From Lucinisca nassula (taxonomy: Eukaryota > Mollusca > Bivalvia > Lucinida > Lucinidae): DNA of 64,000 bases. This document shows, piece after piece, positions 1-12,164 of this stretch. Positions within the stretch are counted from its first letter, which is position 1, and each line of letters opens with the position of its first letter. The position numbers and the translations under genes are program-made. The DNA lies in assembly GCA_963580285.1 (NCBI GenBank), contig OY757012.1:172257994-172321993 (forward strand), written 5' to 3'. A model generated the notes under the pieces. It had not been told where the DNA came from. It was given only the letters and a program-made list of their open reading frames with translations, and ran no database searches.

Positions 1-151
1 AAGCTTGCTTACCAAGTTATGCTTACTTTCCTAGGACGTCTGATTACACTCTCCTGGAGTTCATGTCTGTTGGTCTGTATATTCATATGTGCCATTTGCC
101 ATGGGTTAATGATTTTGGATTAACGCTTTGGTACTACGACCTAAACTACCT

Positions 152-1797
152 TAGACTCCGATGGGCCCGACCAGAGACATAGCATCAGGCACCAACCAAC
201 ATTACATAGAATTAGATTCTCTCTAATTCTCAGTAAGCCTTTGCGCTGGAACCATCATAGAATCTGAGACCGGACCCACCGGCAAGCAATTAAAGAGGGA
301 AGCAAAGTTGTCAACCGTGATTGGGTTAAATACCATGTATGCAGTCTGTCGTATAACATTTATACTGTAGCCAATCTTTTTATATCGAAGAATGATTTTT
401 CGAAATTGGGTGTTGAAGTCATTGCGTTTAAATATTTTTTTTTCTAAATTTATACACTTAGTCCCCATAAAATTCGGTTTCCGATAGACCATTTAGCAGA
501 AGAGATTCAAGTCCAATATTGAATTTTGAAGTAAAATCAGAATGACATCTATAAAATTTTGATAAGGCTTTGCGTAGTTTATGGTACCGATAACCCTGAT
601 TAAGAAGTTTAGCAGTAAACAATATATTACGGGTGTTGAAGTCAGTTACATGACTACACACTCTTGCAAATCGAATTAATTGCGAAATATAAACGCCATA
701 GGGATGACGCACGAGGAACATCACCATCCAAAAAAAGGAACATGTACAATTTCAAAATCAAAATCATCGCGTTTATAAAATTTTGCTTTAAACAATCCCA
801 TCTACAATAGATAGATGTAAGTCTCAAAGCGGGGTATTGGTATCAGAAGAATTTGTTTTATTTAACTGAAGTTCTGGGCGGGGGATAAATTTGTCTGATC
901 AAACCATCGAAACAGGTATTGTCAATATTTAATAAACCATCCATATATCTAGAAGTCGAGCTAATAGCTTAAATGATTTCAGATTGGTTTTCAGCAGAAA
1001 GGAACATCATGAAGTCTCTCTCATAACAAAACAAAAACAAATCAGCCACAAGGGGTGCGCAATTAGTGCTCATCGGAATACCAACAACTGGTCTAAAATC
1101 TTATATAAATATTGTCAAATAGAAAGGTGAGAGCTTCACACACTTTCTGACATAATAATAAAATAACAATAATAATAAAATAATCGACCTTATTTATAGC
1201 GGGTAACACATTTAGTACTAGTACTAATCTTCCATGTGGCCCTCTTCCATGATCATAAAGTATAATTTTTATGCTCTTCAGAAGTGAAAAATCATTTCTT
1301 ACATTACATGTCTATTCAATTAAATCATTCAGTTTTTCTTTTATAGGATTATGAGGAAGTGTAGGGTAAAGGGTGGAAAAATCATAAGTAGATAGACTTG
1401 AAGCACGAAAACGTCTGGATTTCAATTTATTTAAAATTTCATTAGAGTATGTATAGACCAAAACAAAATTTCTACCAGATCTTTCGAAGATGTGTCGCAA
1501 TATTTTATCACATGCTTTTTGATGGCAGTAAAACATGAAGTGAATAATTCGAAGAGTTCAGTGGTGGTACTAGAGCTTGAATTCGCAATTTGCTTTGTAT
1601 GGTCTTTTATGAAGTTTTGGTAACCGATATAACGTAGGAAGCCTGTCATGGCCTTCTGACACACAGCAAACTTGGTGGCTGAATGACAAATGTGGTCATC
1701 AACTGAAGCCCTCTCTACAACTAAAGGCTGCAGTTCATAGGCCTTAGTACCACCAAGTTCTTGCTGAAATGTGTTGACTTAGTGAAGCCGTCAAAAA
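152..1797 (-). pseudogene. Degraded Naiad-type PLE copy B (RT to C-terminus and 3' UTR start)
   Basis: Reading the minus strand from 1797 down, the sequence matches the Naiad RT at 29450-31255. It starts just upstream of the position homologous to 29461, passes through RT fingers (1664-1431), the YDFSTLY palm region (1536-1312), the 'PMSTNCAPLVADLF' region (about 1080-1020), a palm C region at about 960-940, and the conserved C-terminal region (727-223). Several frameshifts and TAA/TAG codons make it non-functional. The homologue of the TGA at 29461-29463 is retained as TGA at 1791-1793. A SINE tail with AATAAT repeats interrupts the RT at about 1143-1255. The 3' end fades near 152 in the UTR. 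The copy is clearly older than the element at 26717-31821. Confidence 0.85.
1143..1255 (-). repeat. Truncated tRNA-SINE 3' end with ATT-rich tail
   Basis: The sequence from the AATAAT-rich tract through 'TCGACCTTATTTATAG' to the 'CATGTGGCCCTCTTCC' block matches the 3' part of the SINE at 40044-40290. It lies inside the RT of PLE copy B, so it is a nested insertion. Confidence 0.7.
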
Positions 1798-2525
1798 CAA
1801 ACACTGGAACCGTCATAGAATCTGAGGCCTGACCGACCGGCATGCAATTAAAGAGGGAAGCAAAGCTGTCAACCATGATTGGGTTAACCGCCATGCATGC
1901 AGTCTGTCGTGTAGCATTTATGCTGTATCCACTCTTTTCGAAGAATGACTTGAAATTTGATAGTGAAGCCATTGCAAGTATATATTTTTTAATTTATATA
2001 ATAAGTCATCATAAAGTTGGGGTTCCGATAGACATTGTTGCAAAATAGATTTAAGCCCAACATTGAATTTTGAAATTAAATCGGAATGACGTCTATAAAA
2101 TTTTGAAAAGGCTCTGAGTAGTTTATGATACCGATAACCCTGATTAAGAGCTTTTGATGGTAATAATTTATTACTAGTGTTGGAGTCAGTAACATGACTA
2201 GAATCTCTGGCAAATAGAATTAATTGCGAAATATAAACGCCATAGGATGCCGCATGAGGAACATCACCAGCCAAGAAAGTAAAATTTACAATCTCAAAAT
2301 CAAAATCATCCCGTTTATCATAAAATTTCGCAGGAAACGAATACATCTACAAAAGAAGGATTTAAATCCAAAACCGAGGCCTCGGTATCAGAAGAATTTG
2401 GTTTATTTAACTGAAGTTCTAGGGGCACCATCGAAAAAGTTAATGTAAATATTTAATAACTCATCCAAATATCTAGAAGTCGAGCTAACAGCTTCAATGA
2501 TTTCAGATTGGATTTCAATGAAAAG
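1798..2525 (-). pseudogene. Degraded PLE copy A (RT palm C to C-terminus)
   Basis: The minus strand from 2525 down encodes a YLDEL palm motif region followed by the 142 aa block at 2346-1918 (contains KFYRRHSDLISKFN) and the terminal block ending in 'GQASDSMTVP'. It matches 30485-31255 of the intact element. It joins copy B directly at about 1798, in the same orientation, with no intact UTR between. Tandem joined partial copies of this kind are characteristic of Penelope-like elements. Frameshifts at about 1950 make it a pseudogene. Confidence 0.85.
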
Positions 2526-4300
2526 GACCAAGTGCCATAAATGAAGCTGATAGTTCTTGAGAAACGGACTTGAACATTAGGGTGAACACTAGTGTTGATG
2601 TAAAATTTCACGAAGTCAGTGAACTATGTGATATAGGTCAAGGTCAACGAATTATGCTTGATCGAAAGTATGCATACTTGTTAGAAAATGTCACTCGGGA
2701 ACGGCCACAATGGAAGAACGGAACCATCTCCAGTCACCGAAAGAAAGAAAGCGACATGGAGGCACACACAAAACATCAGACGAAACATGTACCAATGACA
2801 CAGAGTCGTTTAACAAATACGACACTGCAAACGATTCCAAATATCATTAATGTAACTCTTTTAGTTCTTGAGAAAGTGACGCTTGCATTAGGTAAACGCT
2901 AGGGTTGACGCAATAGTCCGCAAAGTAAGTGAACCATGTAATATACGTCAATATAAAATATGGATTCTTGTATAAAAGTTTCCTTCCCTGGATTCAAGTG
3001 TAACAAGTATCATAAATACAGCTGTTGTATCAGGGTGAACGCTAGGGTGATCATAAATTGTTGACGGTCGGACGGAAACCGGTCCCCTATACCATAGTCC
3101 CGCCATGCTTAAAGCTGTCGCGACAATAAATCGAATTTGTGGAGCCATGAAAGTCAATTGAAAGCTTTTGCAGCCATAATAAGCTGGGTCCTTTGACAAT
3201 GTTACTGAAGTTCTAGCCATAAAATTGTGCCTTTCTTTTCTTGAAAAAGTTTATTTATAAACGTATACCAACCTTGCTAGGATTTCTTTCTAAATATACA
3301 TCAGTCATCTTAAGGTCCTCTTGCTGCAAACCTCGGCGGTGCAAACCCTCAACAAGTCGTGTAACTCCTCGTAGAACTAATGCACAGTCTCTAGCCAGAA
3401 GAGGTTTGCGCTTAACCCATTGTGTGAGGGAAGCAAAATTGTCCCTATGCGATTTACACCACCAATAGCAACGATTTGTAACCAGCGACAGAACATTATC
3501 GAATTCAGCTGTGAAATTAAATAAATACTATTTTGTATGCATAATATAAAGTGGAAAACCTGCATGGCTAACATGTGATCGTTCATTAAACAAACCGCCT
3601 TCCAATGAGCAATCTCGGATACTGTCTGTCTTTATCACTGTCTATATTAACCCTTGACCTGCTGAATATTTATATATGCCCCACCCACTACCTATTATTA
3701 CCCAATCAGGTTACTTGATGCAAATGATTACAACAGATTCACAATCCGAATGGCAAACAATGTAGATATTGATCAGTTTGTCAGAAGCCAACTGATCTGG
3801 ATCTTCATTGTTTGAAAAATAAGGCATATCCGGGCTCAGCAGGACAAGGGTTGATGATATATTACAATTGTAGTTGCTCTAACTGGGCTGTTTGAGGACA
3901 ACAGGTATGCAGCTTGTTGAATTTGTACATACAATGTACATGTAGTGTCGAAATGCTGGCTTATTACTATTAATACGGGTACAACTGGCGTGATGCAGTT
4001 TATCTTCTTAATGTTTGCACCCTGGTGCCCAATAAGGCTATGCAAAATAGGTAATGCGTAACTGTCCCCATCCGGGGCTCGACAAAACAACCAGTAACGC
4101 CTACGTTGACGTTAAGCTGCAGACTTATCAGCCGAACCAAGAGAACAAAGCGTTTTGTATTGTCCGATATATGATATACAAATGTGCATAGAAGCCTCTT
4201 AAGAGGCCTAGACGCACAACTGCCTGCACGGAGCTACCTCAAGATCTGAACTATTTGTCCGATAGAAACACGTGGCTTTGCTGGTCGCCTATATGCTATA
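2526..4300. other. No recognised gene; weak internal repeats
   Basis: Two loosely similar blocks beginning 'AGTTCTTGAGAAA' occur at about 2549 and 2862, each followed by 'GGGTGAACAC/GGGTTGACGC' and 'GTCAGTGAAC/GTAAGTGAAC' words, so this is a diverged repeat pair. A 110 aa open frame at 2570-2902 (+) has no recognisable family and overlaps the first block, so I do not call it a gene. Nothing further is recognised. Confidence 0.4.
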
Positions 4301-4303
4301 ATC

Positions 4304-4680
4304 TAAGAATCTTATATGGTGTGTGTGTGTGTGGGGGGGGGGGGTGATATTCCGTCCTGAAGATCACTGTCCGGCATCACGAGGCTTGCCGAGTGATACC
4401 GGACAGTGATCATGAGGGACGGATTTACGCCGAGTGATACTGGACAGTGATCCCGAAGGACGGATTTAAGCCGAGTGATACCGGACAGTGATCCTGAGGG
4501 ACGGATTCTTCTATCCACTCCTCACACCCATATAGGATTCTTTTTCTTGCATACCTTCCATTTCTAGCGAGGAATTTTAATGCTGCACTCAATTCGGTTA
4601 CCTACGTCTTCCGTATTGTGATGACACTACAGGAATGTTTAGTGACGTCACGTAACGAGCTGTGACGACAACCTTAACGA
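4304..4680 (+). mobile_element. Foldback-like repeat with triplicated hairpin core
   Basis: It begins 'AGAATCTTATATGG' and continues past 'AGGATTCTTTTTCTTGCAT' to 'GTGACGTCACG'. A second copy is at 45930-46185. The core holds 'CCGGACAGTGATC' and 'GGGACGGATTT' words repeated about three times (4388-4508), where the other copy has one clean hairpin around 'CACGAGGCTTGCCGAGTG'. Confidence 0.7.
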
Positions 4681-4707
4681 CGGCGCATATGGAGGATCTT
4701 ACATGAG

Positions 4708-4900
4708 TGTTCATGAATTATTGAATTTATTAAACGAGTTGTGGAGAAGGAATAAAATGCGAGACAAATACGAGGCTTTGCCGAACATTTTATCCCTTTT
4801 TCCTCGACGACTTTAATAAATTAAATAATTCATGAACACGAGCCTCCCATTTTATTCCTTTTCCACAACTCGTTTAATAAATTCAATAATTCATGAACAC
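4708..4900. repeat. Inverted repeat, ~52 bp arms
   Basis: The arm at 4708-4760 ('GTGTTCATGAATTATTGAA...') is the reverse complement of 4849-4900 with very few mismatches. A third partial copy of the second arm lies at 4793-4841. The centre holds 'CGAGGCTTTGCCGA', similar to the hairpin tip of the neighbouring foldback repeat. Confidence 0.75.
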
Positions 4901-4907
4901 GAATGCA

Positions 4908-5268
4908 ATATTTCATTTATCATACGACCTTTAATACTTATTTTATTAATGATTTTTAACAAAAAATATCAATATTCCGCCATTAGTAAACGTGGTGTCG
5001 TTAAGGACGCCGTGCATGTAACGTAACGGGCCATATCTAACTAATTTGCATATTTAATCCACCAGTGGATTATCGAATTTATTACATGGCGTTATTACAT
5101 TCTCAGACGCGTGGTCATACGATAAATATAGGGTATGCCGGTACCGGCGTAGTACATAACATATATTCTGTAAACTGCAACATATGTAACGCTGCATCAT
5201 AGGAGTCAGTATAGTCCATAACTTATTGAATATACAGGAAGGAAAATATGTCAACAAAATAGATTATT
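4908..5268. other. Intergenic, nothing recognised
   Basis: No reading frame or repeat family recognised in this AT-rich stretch. Confidence 0.4.
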
Positions 5269-5553
5269 TTGTTTGTTTGATTTGATGTTTACCGTCCCCG
5301 TCAACACTATTAAGGTCATGTTGGAGACGTTTGTTGCAATTTTGTGGAACGTTTACCCGACATTGAAATGAAATGACAACTCAAGCCCTGTCGCCCAATG
5401 AAACCGATATATTCTATAAGCATGGATGGTCCGACTCGCACAGCTTTGCCTGAGCAGGCTTAGATCCTCTGAGCGGTTTACCAGTATTCGTGTGCGGTCG
5501 GTTCCAGCTCTGCGTGGAAGCATCATGCAGCCCATTTATTTACTCAAGCATCG
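5269..5553 (-). repeat. SINE-A copy (near full length)
   Basis: SINE-A is a ~300 bp interspersed repeat with about 18 copies or pieces in this window. In its own orientation it starts 'CCCCGCCCATCGGGGCTTG', passes 'GGGCTGCATGATGCTTCC', 'CTTAGAGGATCTAAGCCTG' and 'CCTATTGGTTTCATTGGGCG', and ends 'GTTGACGGGGACGTTAAAC' plus an A-rich tail. This copy reads toward lower coordinates and abuts a PLE tail at 5556. Confidence 0.8.
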
Positions 5554-5555
5554 AT

Positions 5556-5860
5556 GTGCAACAAATAGAAATGAAGGCAATGATCAGGGTTCAGGAATCG
5601 ATACAATTACCCCACACCTCCCACCAGAGGCACCAAAGGAAAGAAACAAAAACGTTAAACAACTAGACCCTACTCGAAACAGCAAAAGCGGAAAAAGCCA
5701 AACGCACAGTTACCTTCCTACAAAATGGCCAAATGGCTATCCAAAAGAAAATTATATAAGCGATACACACACTCAAAGACAAATCATAACAAAAATAAAC
5801 CGCGTTTGTATACCCTTCCAAACTATTGACGCGGTGTTTTACTTCTCAATATATGCAGGG
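5556..5860 (-). repeat. Truncated PLE 3' end (solo tail)
   Basis: It contains the diagnostic terminal block 'GGCAATGATCAGG...ATCGATACAATTA', then 'CACCAAAGGAAAGAAAC' and the 'AAAATGGCCAAATGGC' block, matching the last ~250 bp of the Naiad pseudo-LTR in reverse. Confidence 0.75.
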
Positions 5861-5869
5861 TAAATAAAG

Positions 5870-7820
5870 TATAAAACTTTCAGCGATTTTACTCTGAAGT
5901 ATTTGGACAAAAGTAGAGTTTAAGAATTATGAAACAGTTTTGCAGCGTTCCTATCGGTAATTGGCGATAACTCGACGTTACTTGCGTTATAAAGTTAAGT
6001 CGGCTTCGGCGTTGGCGTAGTAACGCACGAGAGTCGGTTGCATGGTGAATAGAGTCGGTATTTAGAAGACGCCGCGCTTCATCGAGAGGAACGCAAAGGA
6101 CTATCTTTTTAATAATTAAACTGATTGATCGCAGTTGACTCTTATTTTTGGTGTTATTTATACTATCGGGAAAGGCTTTACACCAGTATTTGATGAAACT
6201 GAAATGAAAGCTGGTCTGATCTAGTGTGAGTGCGTTTCGTTTGTTGGTACCTTCTGAACATAGCACCGGGCGGCTCTGCTCTTCTGGGTGTGGCATAAAA
6301 CCCTGCAAAACATAAGACAGAATACCAATACAACAACATGTATCCTCTCATAATAGCAACCAACCAACGAGTTGTTTGACGCCGGAGGCAGCAAACAACG
6401 AGAGTTGGTTGCTTAACGGTAACACGTGTATTTATTTATGAACATACCCCACCCATTCAAAACCTCAAAAGCCAACAGGACTAAGGCCAAAAATTTGTTC
6501 GTACTTCCGGTTTTACAGCTTCCGGTTGCCGGAAGCAAACCTGATTGGATAAAACTTGAACTTCCTTATTTCCATGGACGCACGTTCATCTTTTCGAAAT
6601 AAACAAACTTGGCTGCGCTATCATGGCTATATCAACTCAAAATACAGCTTTTTCCAGTTTAACAGCTGCATCTAATTCAACGATAAAAAACGTGTCTTTT
6701 TTAGCCTTTCGCTGGTATATACCACTGCATGAGGTAGTACTACACACATAGTGTCACAGACCGTGTCAAAACTAATAGCCGTTAGTGTTGGCGAGAGGAA
6801 GGAAGTAAACAAAAGTTTTCCTGCTGTGAAATGAGTGAATAAAATATACAGTAGGTACATTTTTCTTGAAACATCTTGCTTAAAAATTGGTGTTTCAGTT
6901 CAATGTTCCTGTTGTTAAAACAATACAGCCAACAATTAATGCTCAGTGATATTTTCCCACTCCAGTCGAAGAAAATTAGGACCGATCAATCCACAGGCGC
7001 TTGAAGTTTGGTCCATTAAACGTGCTAAACATGTCCAAATGCAAAAGCTCCAGAAGCAATTTAAAAGTAATTGCCAGGTGTGCAAGCGCTCTTTCGGAGC
7101 CATTGCGCCTCTGACTTCCGTAACACCGCAGCAAATGTTGCACGGCAACGTCATGAACGTCAAAGTATTCGATGGAAACTTGACGTAAAATAAAAGTGGA
7201 CGAATGCTATGCAGAAAGACTCAGAATTAGCGTTGACGAGACAAAACATGCATGTCTCTGCACGTTGTGTATTTGGCAACAGCTTTTAATACGTAGCTAT
7301 ACAATTACAAGCTGCCCCTTTCGAGGTTTTCACTCGTCGAGGTGACATATCTTACTGCACAATGTCTTAAAGCACCTTGCAATTTATCCGGCCATACTGA
7401 CTGAGGGTAACGTGAGAGAAATTGCACTACAATGTTCCAAACCTTCACAAATGTGGTTGAAGCAGAGAGACAATGAAACTCTAGAAAGGGTAGCTTCTTA
7501 AATCGCACACTATCCCCAACCAAAACCTAAAGATGATTAAGTAAATCTCAGTTGTTACCTATTGTTTACATGGCATCGGGTCGCATGAAAACAGGAATGT
7601 AGGCCTACTCATCAGGTAGCGCTCTGCGCTGTCAATGTTCGAAGAATATGACATGCGTAGACAAACAAAAAACAAAAAAAACAAAAAAAAAAAAAACAGT
7701 AGTCACATCCAGCTACACAGTTCATCCGATTTCTGAATAGATATGTGACCTTTATACTGCATCGATGATCTAAATATGACGTCAAATGTATCACGAAGTA
7801 TAATCGTACAGTGCATTATA
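5870..7820. other. No supported gene
   Basis: Short imperfect palindrome at 6361-6412 around 'CAACCAACGAGTTGTTTG' and 'AAACAACGAGAGTTGGTTG'. Overlapping open frames on both strands at 6936-7188 (75-80 aa) look like neither a domain nor a spliced gene. An A-rich run lies at 7665-7696. Nothing else recognised. Confidence 0.4.
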
Positions 7821-7826
7821 GATAAT

Positions 7827-8072
7827 AGAAGAAATAGATGGGCTGCATGATGCTTCCACGCAGAGCTGAAACCGAATGCACACGAGGACTGGTAAACTGC
7901 GTAGAGGATAGAGCCTGCGAGCCCATACTTATAAACCCTATTGGTTTGTTGGGCGACAGGGCTCAAAATGTCATTTTTTTTTTCATCTCAATGTTGGGTA
8001 AAAGTCCCCCAAAATTGAAGCGACATAGAGTGTTGACGGGGACGTTAAATCTCAAATCAAACAAACAAAACA
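7827..8072 (+). repeat. SINE-A copy
   Basis: From 'GAAGAAATAGATGGGCTGC' to 'GACGGGGACGTTAAATC' followed by an A-rich 'AAATCAAACAAACAAA' tail. Slightly 5'-truncated, with a small internal deletion after the 'GAGGATAGAGCC' region. Confidence 0.8.
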
Positions 8073-8520
8073 AACATTCCTAAAGATCTTAGTCGTCACC
8101 ATGACAAATTTCTCTGTCACCGTGTTCCTTCGACTTGTCACCGAGACAAACGAGACAGCTAGCACGACGCACAGGTGTTCTCAGCATGACATTGTAGCGG
8201 TACACTGAGCGAGCCAGCGCAGATCAAAAAACCTTTTCCTACCAAGGAAGAATGAGATCCACATATGAATCTAGGCAATGTGCTTAAGTCTTTGCCGGGT
8301 TGTAACTCTTATGCGAACAGTGCAGACTTAGTTAAGTCTACGCAGATGTGCAGGCTGATCTCAGTTGTCAGTGATCGCTCATTTCTTATTGACCTAAACG
8401 GTAAACTTCAAGATAGAACCAAGGGCGAAGATGGTGGCCACGTAAAATCAAATTACAGCATCCCCCACCTCCACCTCCGCCAGTATTTTTTTTCACTGGC
8501 CGTAACCAGTACAGCGCACA

Positions 8521-8702
8521 TCTATCCTCCAGAAACTGACAAATGCCCTTCTTGAATCAGCGGAAGGGAGAGAATGACTCTAGAGAAGATTTCATGATCA
8601 ATCTCCACGAAAGAATGTTGCCGACCCCGGCAGATATCGAACCCGCGTCCTCCTGATCACAAGTCAGATGCACATCCGACTGAGCTACTGAGGGCGGCAC
8701 AG
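8521..8702 (-). repeat. tRNA-derived SINE (tRNA-Thr-like head)
   Basis: On the minus strand a tRNA-like head has box A 'TAGCTCAGTCGG', an anticodon-like loop containing TGT closed by CTGA/TCAG, box B 'GGTTCGATATC' and a mostly paired acceptor stem. The body follows with 'GATTGATCATGAAATCTTC'. A second copy with the same body is at 60700-60840, so this is a SINE and not a tRNA gene. Confidence 0.75.
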
Positions 8703-8809
8703 GAGAGATGGAGTGGACAAGAAAGTCAAGGCTCAAACACGTGACATAGTTTGTGAACATGGTATGGTAATGAGTTCTGCAAATCAACTCGTGACGGCGA
8801 ATATTTGAC

Positions 8810-9130
8810 GGAAGTTTTTTTTTTCTGTTGGAATAACTTGCATCAACATTGATCCAGTATTATGTCTTGTGTCTTCTTTTGCGGCTGGACTCCAGCTGGT
8901 CCGTGTCTATGCTTTTCAAGATGCGTTGTGGTTGGGTCTATACCATGCGTTCTTAGTCTGTTTAAAGTCCGATTATAATGTGGTCAGCCTGAGCGTCGAC
9001 GCGTCCTGGCAATTTATCTTTTTTTTATTTTTTTTTTAATATATTTTTTTTTATTTTTTTTGTGGTCCGTTGTTATTTCCTCTATGGGGCTGGTAATAGT
9101 TTTCCGTGATGCGGCAATTCGTTAGATTTA
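8810..9130. other. T-rich low-complexity stretch
   Basis: T-rich tracts at 8815-8824 and 9018-9062, otherwise no recognised content. Confidence 0.5.
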
Positions 9131-9135
9131 CATGC

Positions 9136-9415
9136 GTGCGCGGCGGCCCCCGCCCATCGGGCCTTGAAGAAATAGATGGGCTGCATGATGCTTTCACGCA
9201 GAGCTGAAACCGACCTGCACACGAGCTTAGAGGATCTAAGCCTGCCCAGGCAAAGCCGTGTGAGGTGGTCCGTCCATGCTTATAAACCCTATTGGTTTCA
9301 TTTGGCGACAGTGCTTGACATGTAATTTTCATCTCAGTGTTGAGTAAAAGTCCCACAAAATTGGAAGCGACGCCTCCAAAATGACCTATACTGTGTTGAC
9401 GGAGACGTTAAAAAC
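9136..9415 (+). repeat. SINE-A copy (full length)
   Basis: Starts 'GGCGGCCCCCGCCCATCGG' and ends 'GTTGACGGAGACGTTAAAA'. All internal landmarks are present. Confidence 0.85.
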
Positions 9416-9674
9416 AAACCATACCGGACTTATACGGACATGACTGCTATCTTTGCTGGTAATCAAGGGAACTAACGCGTACAACACAGAAAATAAATGG
9501 TTATCTCCCAAAGGCCTCATGGTTACCTAGGTGGCATCCGAACGATTTTGAGGCATCAGTATGAAGTCTGAGGACCACTTTATATGTATTTTATAGGTCA
9601 CTTCTAATTCATGAAAGTAGAGATAGTGTTATAATGTAACTTCGCCCCCCCCCCCCCCCCCAACCCCAACCCAT

Positions 9675-9791
9675 CCCCTCTCCCCCGCCCCTCGGAGCTT
9701 GAAGAAATAGATAGGCTGCATGATGCAGAGCTGAATCCGACCGTCACACGAATACGGGTAAACCGCTTAGAGGATCTAAGCCTGCCCAGGA
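9675..9791 (+). repeat. SINE-A 5' fragment
   Basis: Only the 5' third is present ('GAAGAAATAGATAGGCTGC' to 'GATCTAAGCCTGCCCAGG'), preceded by a C-rich run at 9644-9661. Confidence 0.75.
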
Positions 9792-11915
9792 GTCGATAAA
9801 AAAAAGACTGAATAAAGAATAATTTACATAATGATATATTAATTACAAACTGTCAAATGTATCAATTAGTACATCGAAGGAATAACATAGCCTTTGTTAT
9901 TGTTAACCGTAGTGACAACCGCTGCCCGCTGATTGCTAAGGTAAACTGAAAACAGAAAAAAGGGGGTAGTGTATTTCATTTTCAAAAAGGACCGAATTAT
10001 TTTTATTTTTATTTCACAAAATTTACATGGATGTGTTCACAATAAATTTGCAATTTTACTCCCGCTGGCACAGAAAAGAAAAAAAAATACAAAAAAGTTA
10101 TGAAAATAAGTTATCAGTTTTTGTCGCTGTATTCAGTAGTTTTACTATGTATTCTATACATTTAGAGGGTGCTTCCAAATATATGTAAAAAGGACTAAAA
10201 AATTGTTTAAAAAATTGCATAAAAATATATGTGGATATTCGAAAAAGGATGTAAACTCACGAGCCGCTTGCACAGGAAAGATATTCCTAAAAGTTTTTAT
10301 TTTATGGGGCAATACTTATCAAGTTCCTATATAAATCCATGTATTAACTTTAACCAACAGCAGTTACCTGGATGTCCGTTAAAGTTCGACATGAAAAGAT
10401 TTACATGCGTGCCCGGCTTTGACTCGGCTCAGCCTGTGCTTTTGCGCAGTCTGATCTGGGTCTTCGCTGTGTGCGCTTTGGATGGCCGGACAACAAAACA
10501 AACGCATAAAAACCCAAGAGAATGGACGAATTTGTTTACATATGAGCGACATCATATTCTTGTAACGACCTTTTCATATGCAATAACCGCTCGTGCTGGA
10601 AAATACTCAATGACATCACGTGTCGCTGTAGAATTAACGAGGCACTGCATGAAAATAGTTGCATGATACAAAATTGAAAACAAACTGTTAGCGCCCCATA
10701 TAAGAGGTCAATAGTCTGTTAAAAGCGGGTTCACTACTGAAACGCCTCGGTGAGGCTAATCTTACTGAAAATGGCTAATGTCAAAAATGCTATCGCTATT
10801 CTATATATGTAGCCTATATCATAATATTTGTATTAAAGCGATGGTAGTTTATCAACGACAATTGAGAGTTCAACGTTCAAGCGTGCTAAGACTATTCCAT
10901 GTTTAAGGGGAAGCAGGTTTCGAATTTCTTTTTTCCACAGGATTTTAAAATTATAAATAAGTTTTTTGATAATGCCAATATGCAGAATTCGTGGCCAAGT
11001 GGTCAATATGATGCAATACGATCCTCAGTAAAACTATATCGCCCAATATAAAATCCCAACTGAAGACGATTTACCTAAAACGCGGACTAGTCCAAAATTA
11101 AAAGTGCATTCATGTCTCACTGCGTTTTGAAAGACTATAGATTGCGACGAGGTCAAGACACAAACCGGTCATCTCAGCTCCGAACCGGCAGCAAATTAAA
11201 GAGCTGATCAGACTGCACGGATGCGCACGCTGACCGTCCCTATGTTGCATGAATATAATTGAACAGGTTTTCTCATGACGTGAGCAATGGGGTCAGATTG
11301 TTCCATTGTGTTTTTGCGGCTTCACATTTGAAACACCTCTGCGAGGCTAGCTAAAATAATGGTCAATTAAGTTGTGTAACGACGAGGGTGTTATCTGATC
11401 AGTCTTGGTAATCTTCAAAGTCTATACTGCTCCTATTTTTTCCGTGTATCAGTTTAATATCATGACGCCAATGAGCCAGCGCACACCCCCCCCCCCCACC
11501 CCCCACCAAAAAAAAAAAAAAAAAGGAAACTGTTTCCTACCAAAGAAGAATGTTTTTTTTTTGTTTGTTGTTGTTTTTTGTATTTTTTTTTTTGGCTTGC
11601 CTGAGAGGGTGTGGCCACCTTTCAAATTATGGCGCTGTCCACACCTGTAAAAAGGTATGAACTATTTCATAATTTTACCTGTTTTGAATCTCTAATCGAA
11701 GATCGACGTTTGGGTGTTTCTGCTATCAAAGCGGCTTTGAAGTAATTGGCCAACAGTGACAAAATGGATCTTGTCGCAGCAGGCAAGAAAGGGGCTAATG
11801 CGAGCGATGCGACTTTGAATCTTGTTCTGTCTGGATCGGGCCTTGATCAGACTGGTCGGATGTGTACTGAGGTTGATCATCTGTTTTTCTTTCGAGCCGT
11901 TGAACATTTTATGAT
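9792..11915. other. No supported gene; unclassified sequence
   Basis: A 145 aa open frame at 10229-10666 (+) has no recognised domain and no coding context. Short 'CGCCTCGGTGAGGCTAA' and 'CACCTCTGCGAGGCTAG' motifs at about 10741 and 11333 resemble the unit of the array at 59385-60690. A/T homopolymers lie at 11507-11524 and 11551-11593. Nothing else recognised. Confidence 0.35.
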
Positions 11916-11916
11916 A

Positions 11917-12112
11917 AGCCTGTCCAGGAACCGCGGTGCGAGGCGGACCGTCCATGCTAATAAAGCCTTTTTGGTTTCATTGGGCGACTGAGGGCTTGTA
12001 ATGTCATTTCATCTCAATGTCGGGTAAAAGTCCCATAAAATTGGAAGCAACGTCTCCAAAATGACCTTTACAGTGTTGCCGGGGACGTTAAACCTTAAAT
12101 CAAACAAATGAA
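11917..12112 (+). repeat. SINE-A copy, 5'-truncated
   Basis: From 'CTGTCCAGGAACCGCGGTG' to 'GGACGTTAAACCTTAAATC'. Its internal 'CGCGGTGCGAGGCGGACC' variant is shared with the copies at 18376 and 48493, which suggests a subfamily. Confidence 0.8.
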
Positions 12113-12164
12113 ACAAAACCTTCTTAATCAGTGTTTACACTGGTGTTTAACCCGCCTGGGAAGA

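Noticed and set aside
6936..7188. Pair of overlapping small genes on opposite strands
   Set aside because: 75-80 aa frames with no recognisable domain, start context or splice signals.
8620..8700. tRNA-Thr gene on the minus strand
   Set aside because: The cloverleaf is imperfect and the same head plus body occurs at 60700-60840, so it is a SINE.
10229..10666. 145 aa protein-coding gene
   Set aside because: No family resemblance and no supporting context in repeat-rich DNA; likely a chance frame.
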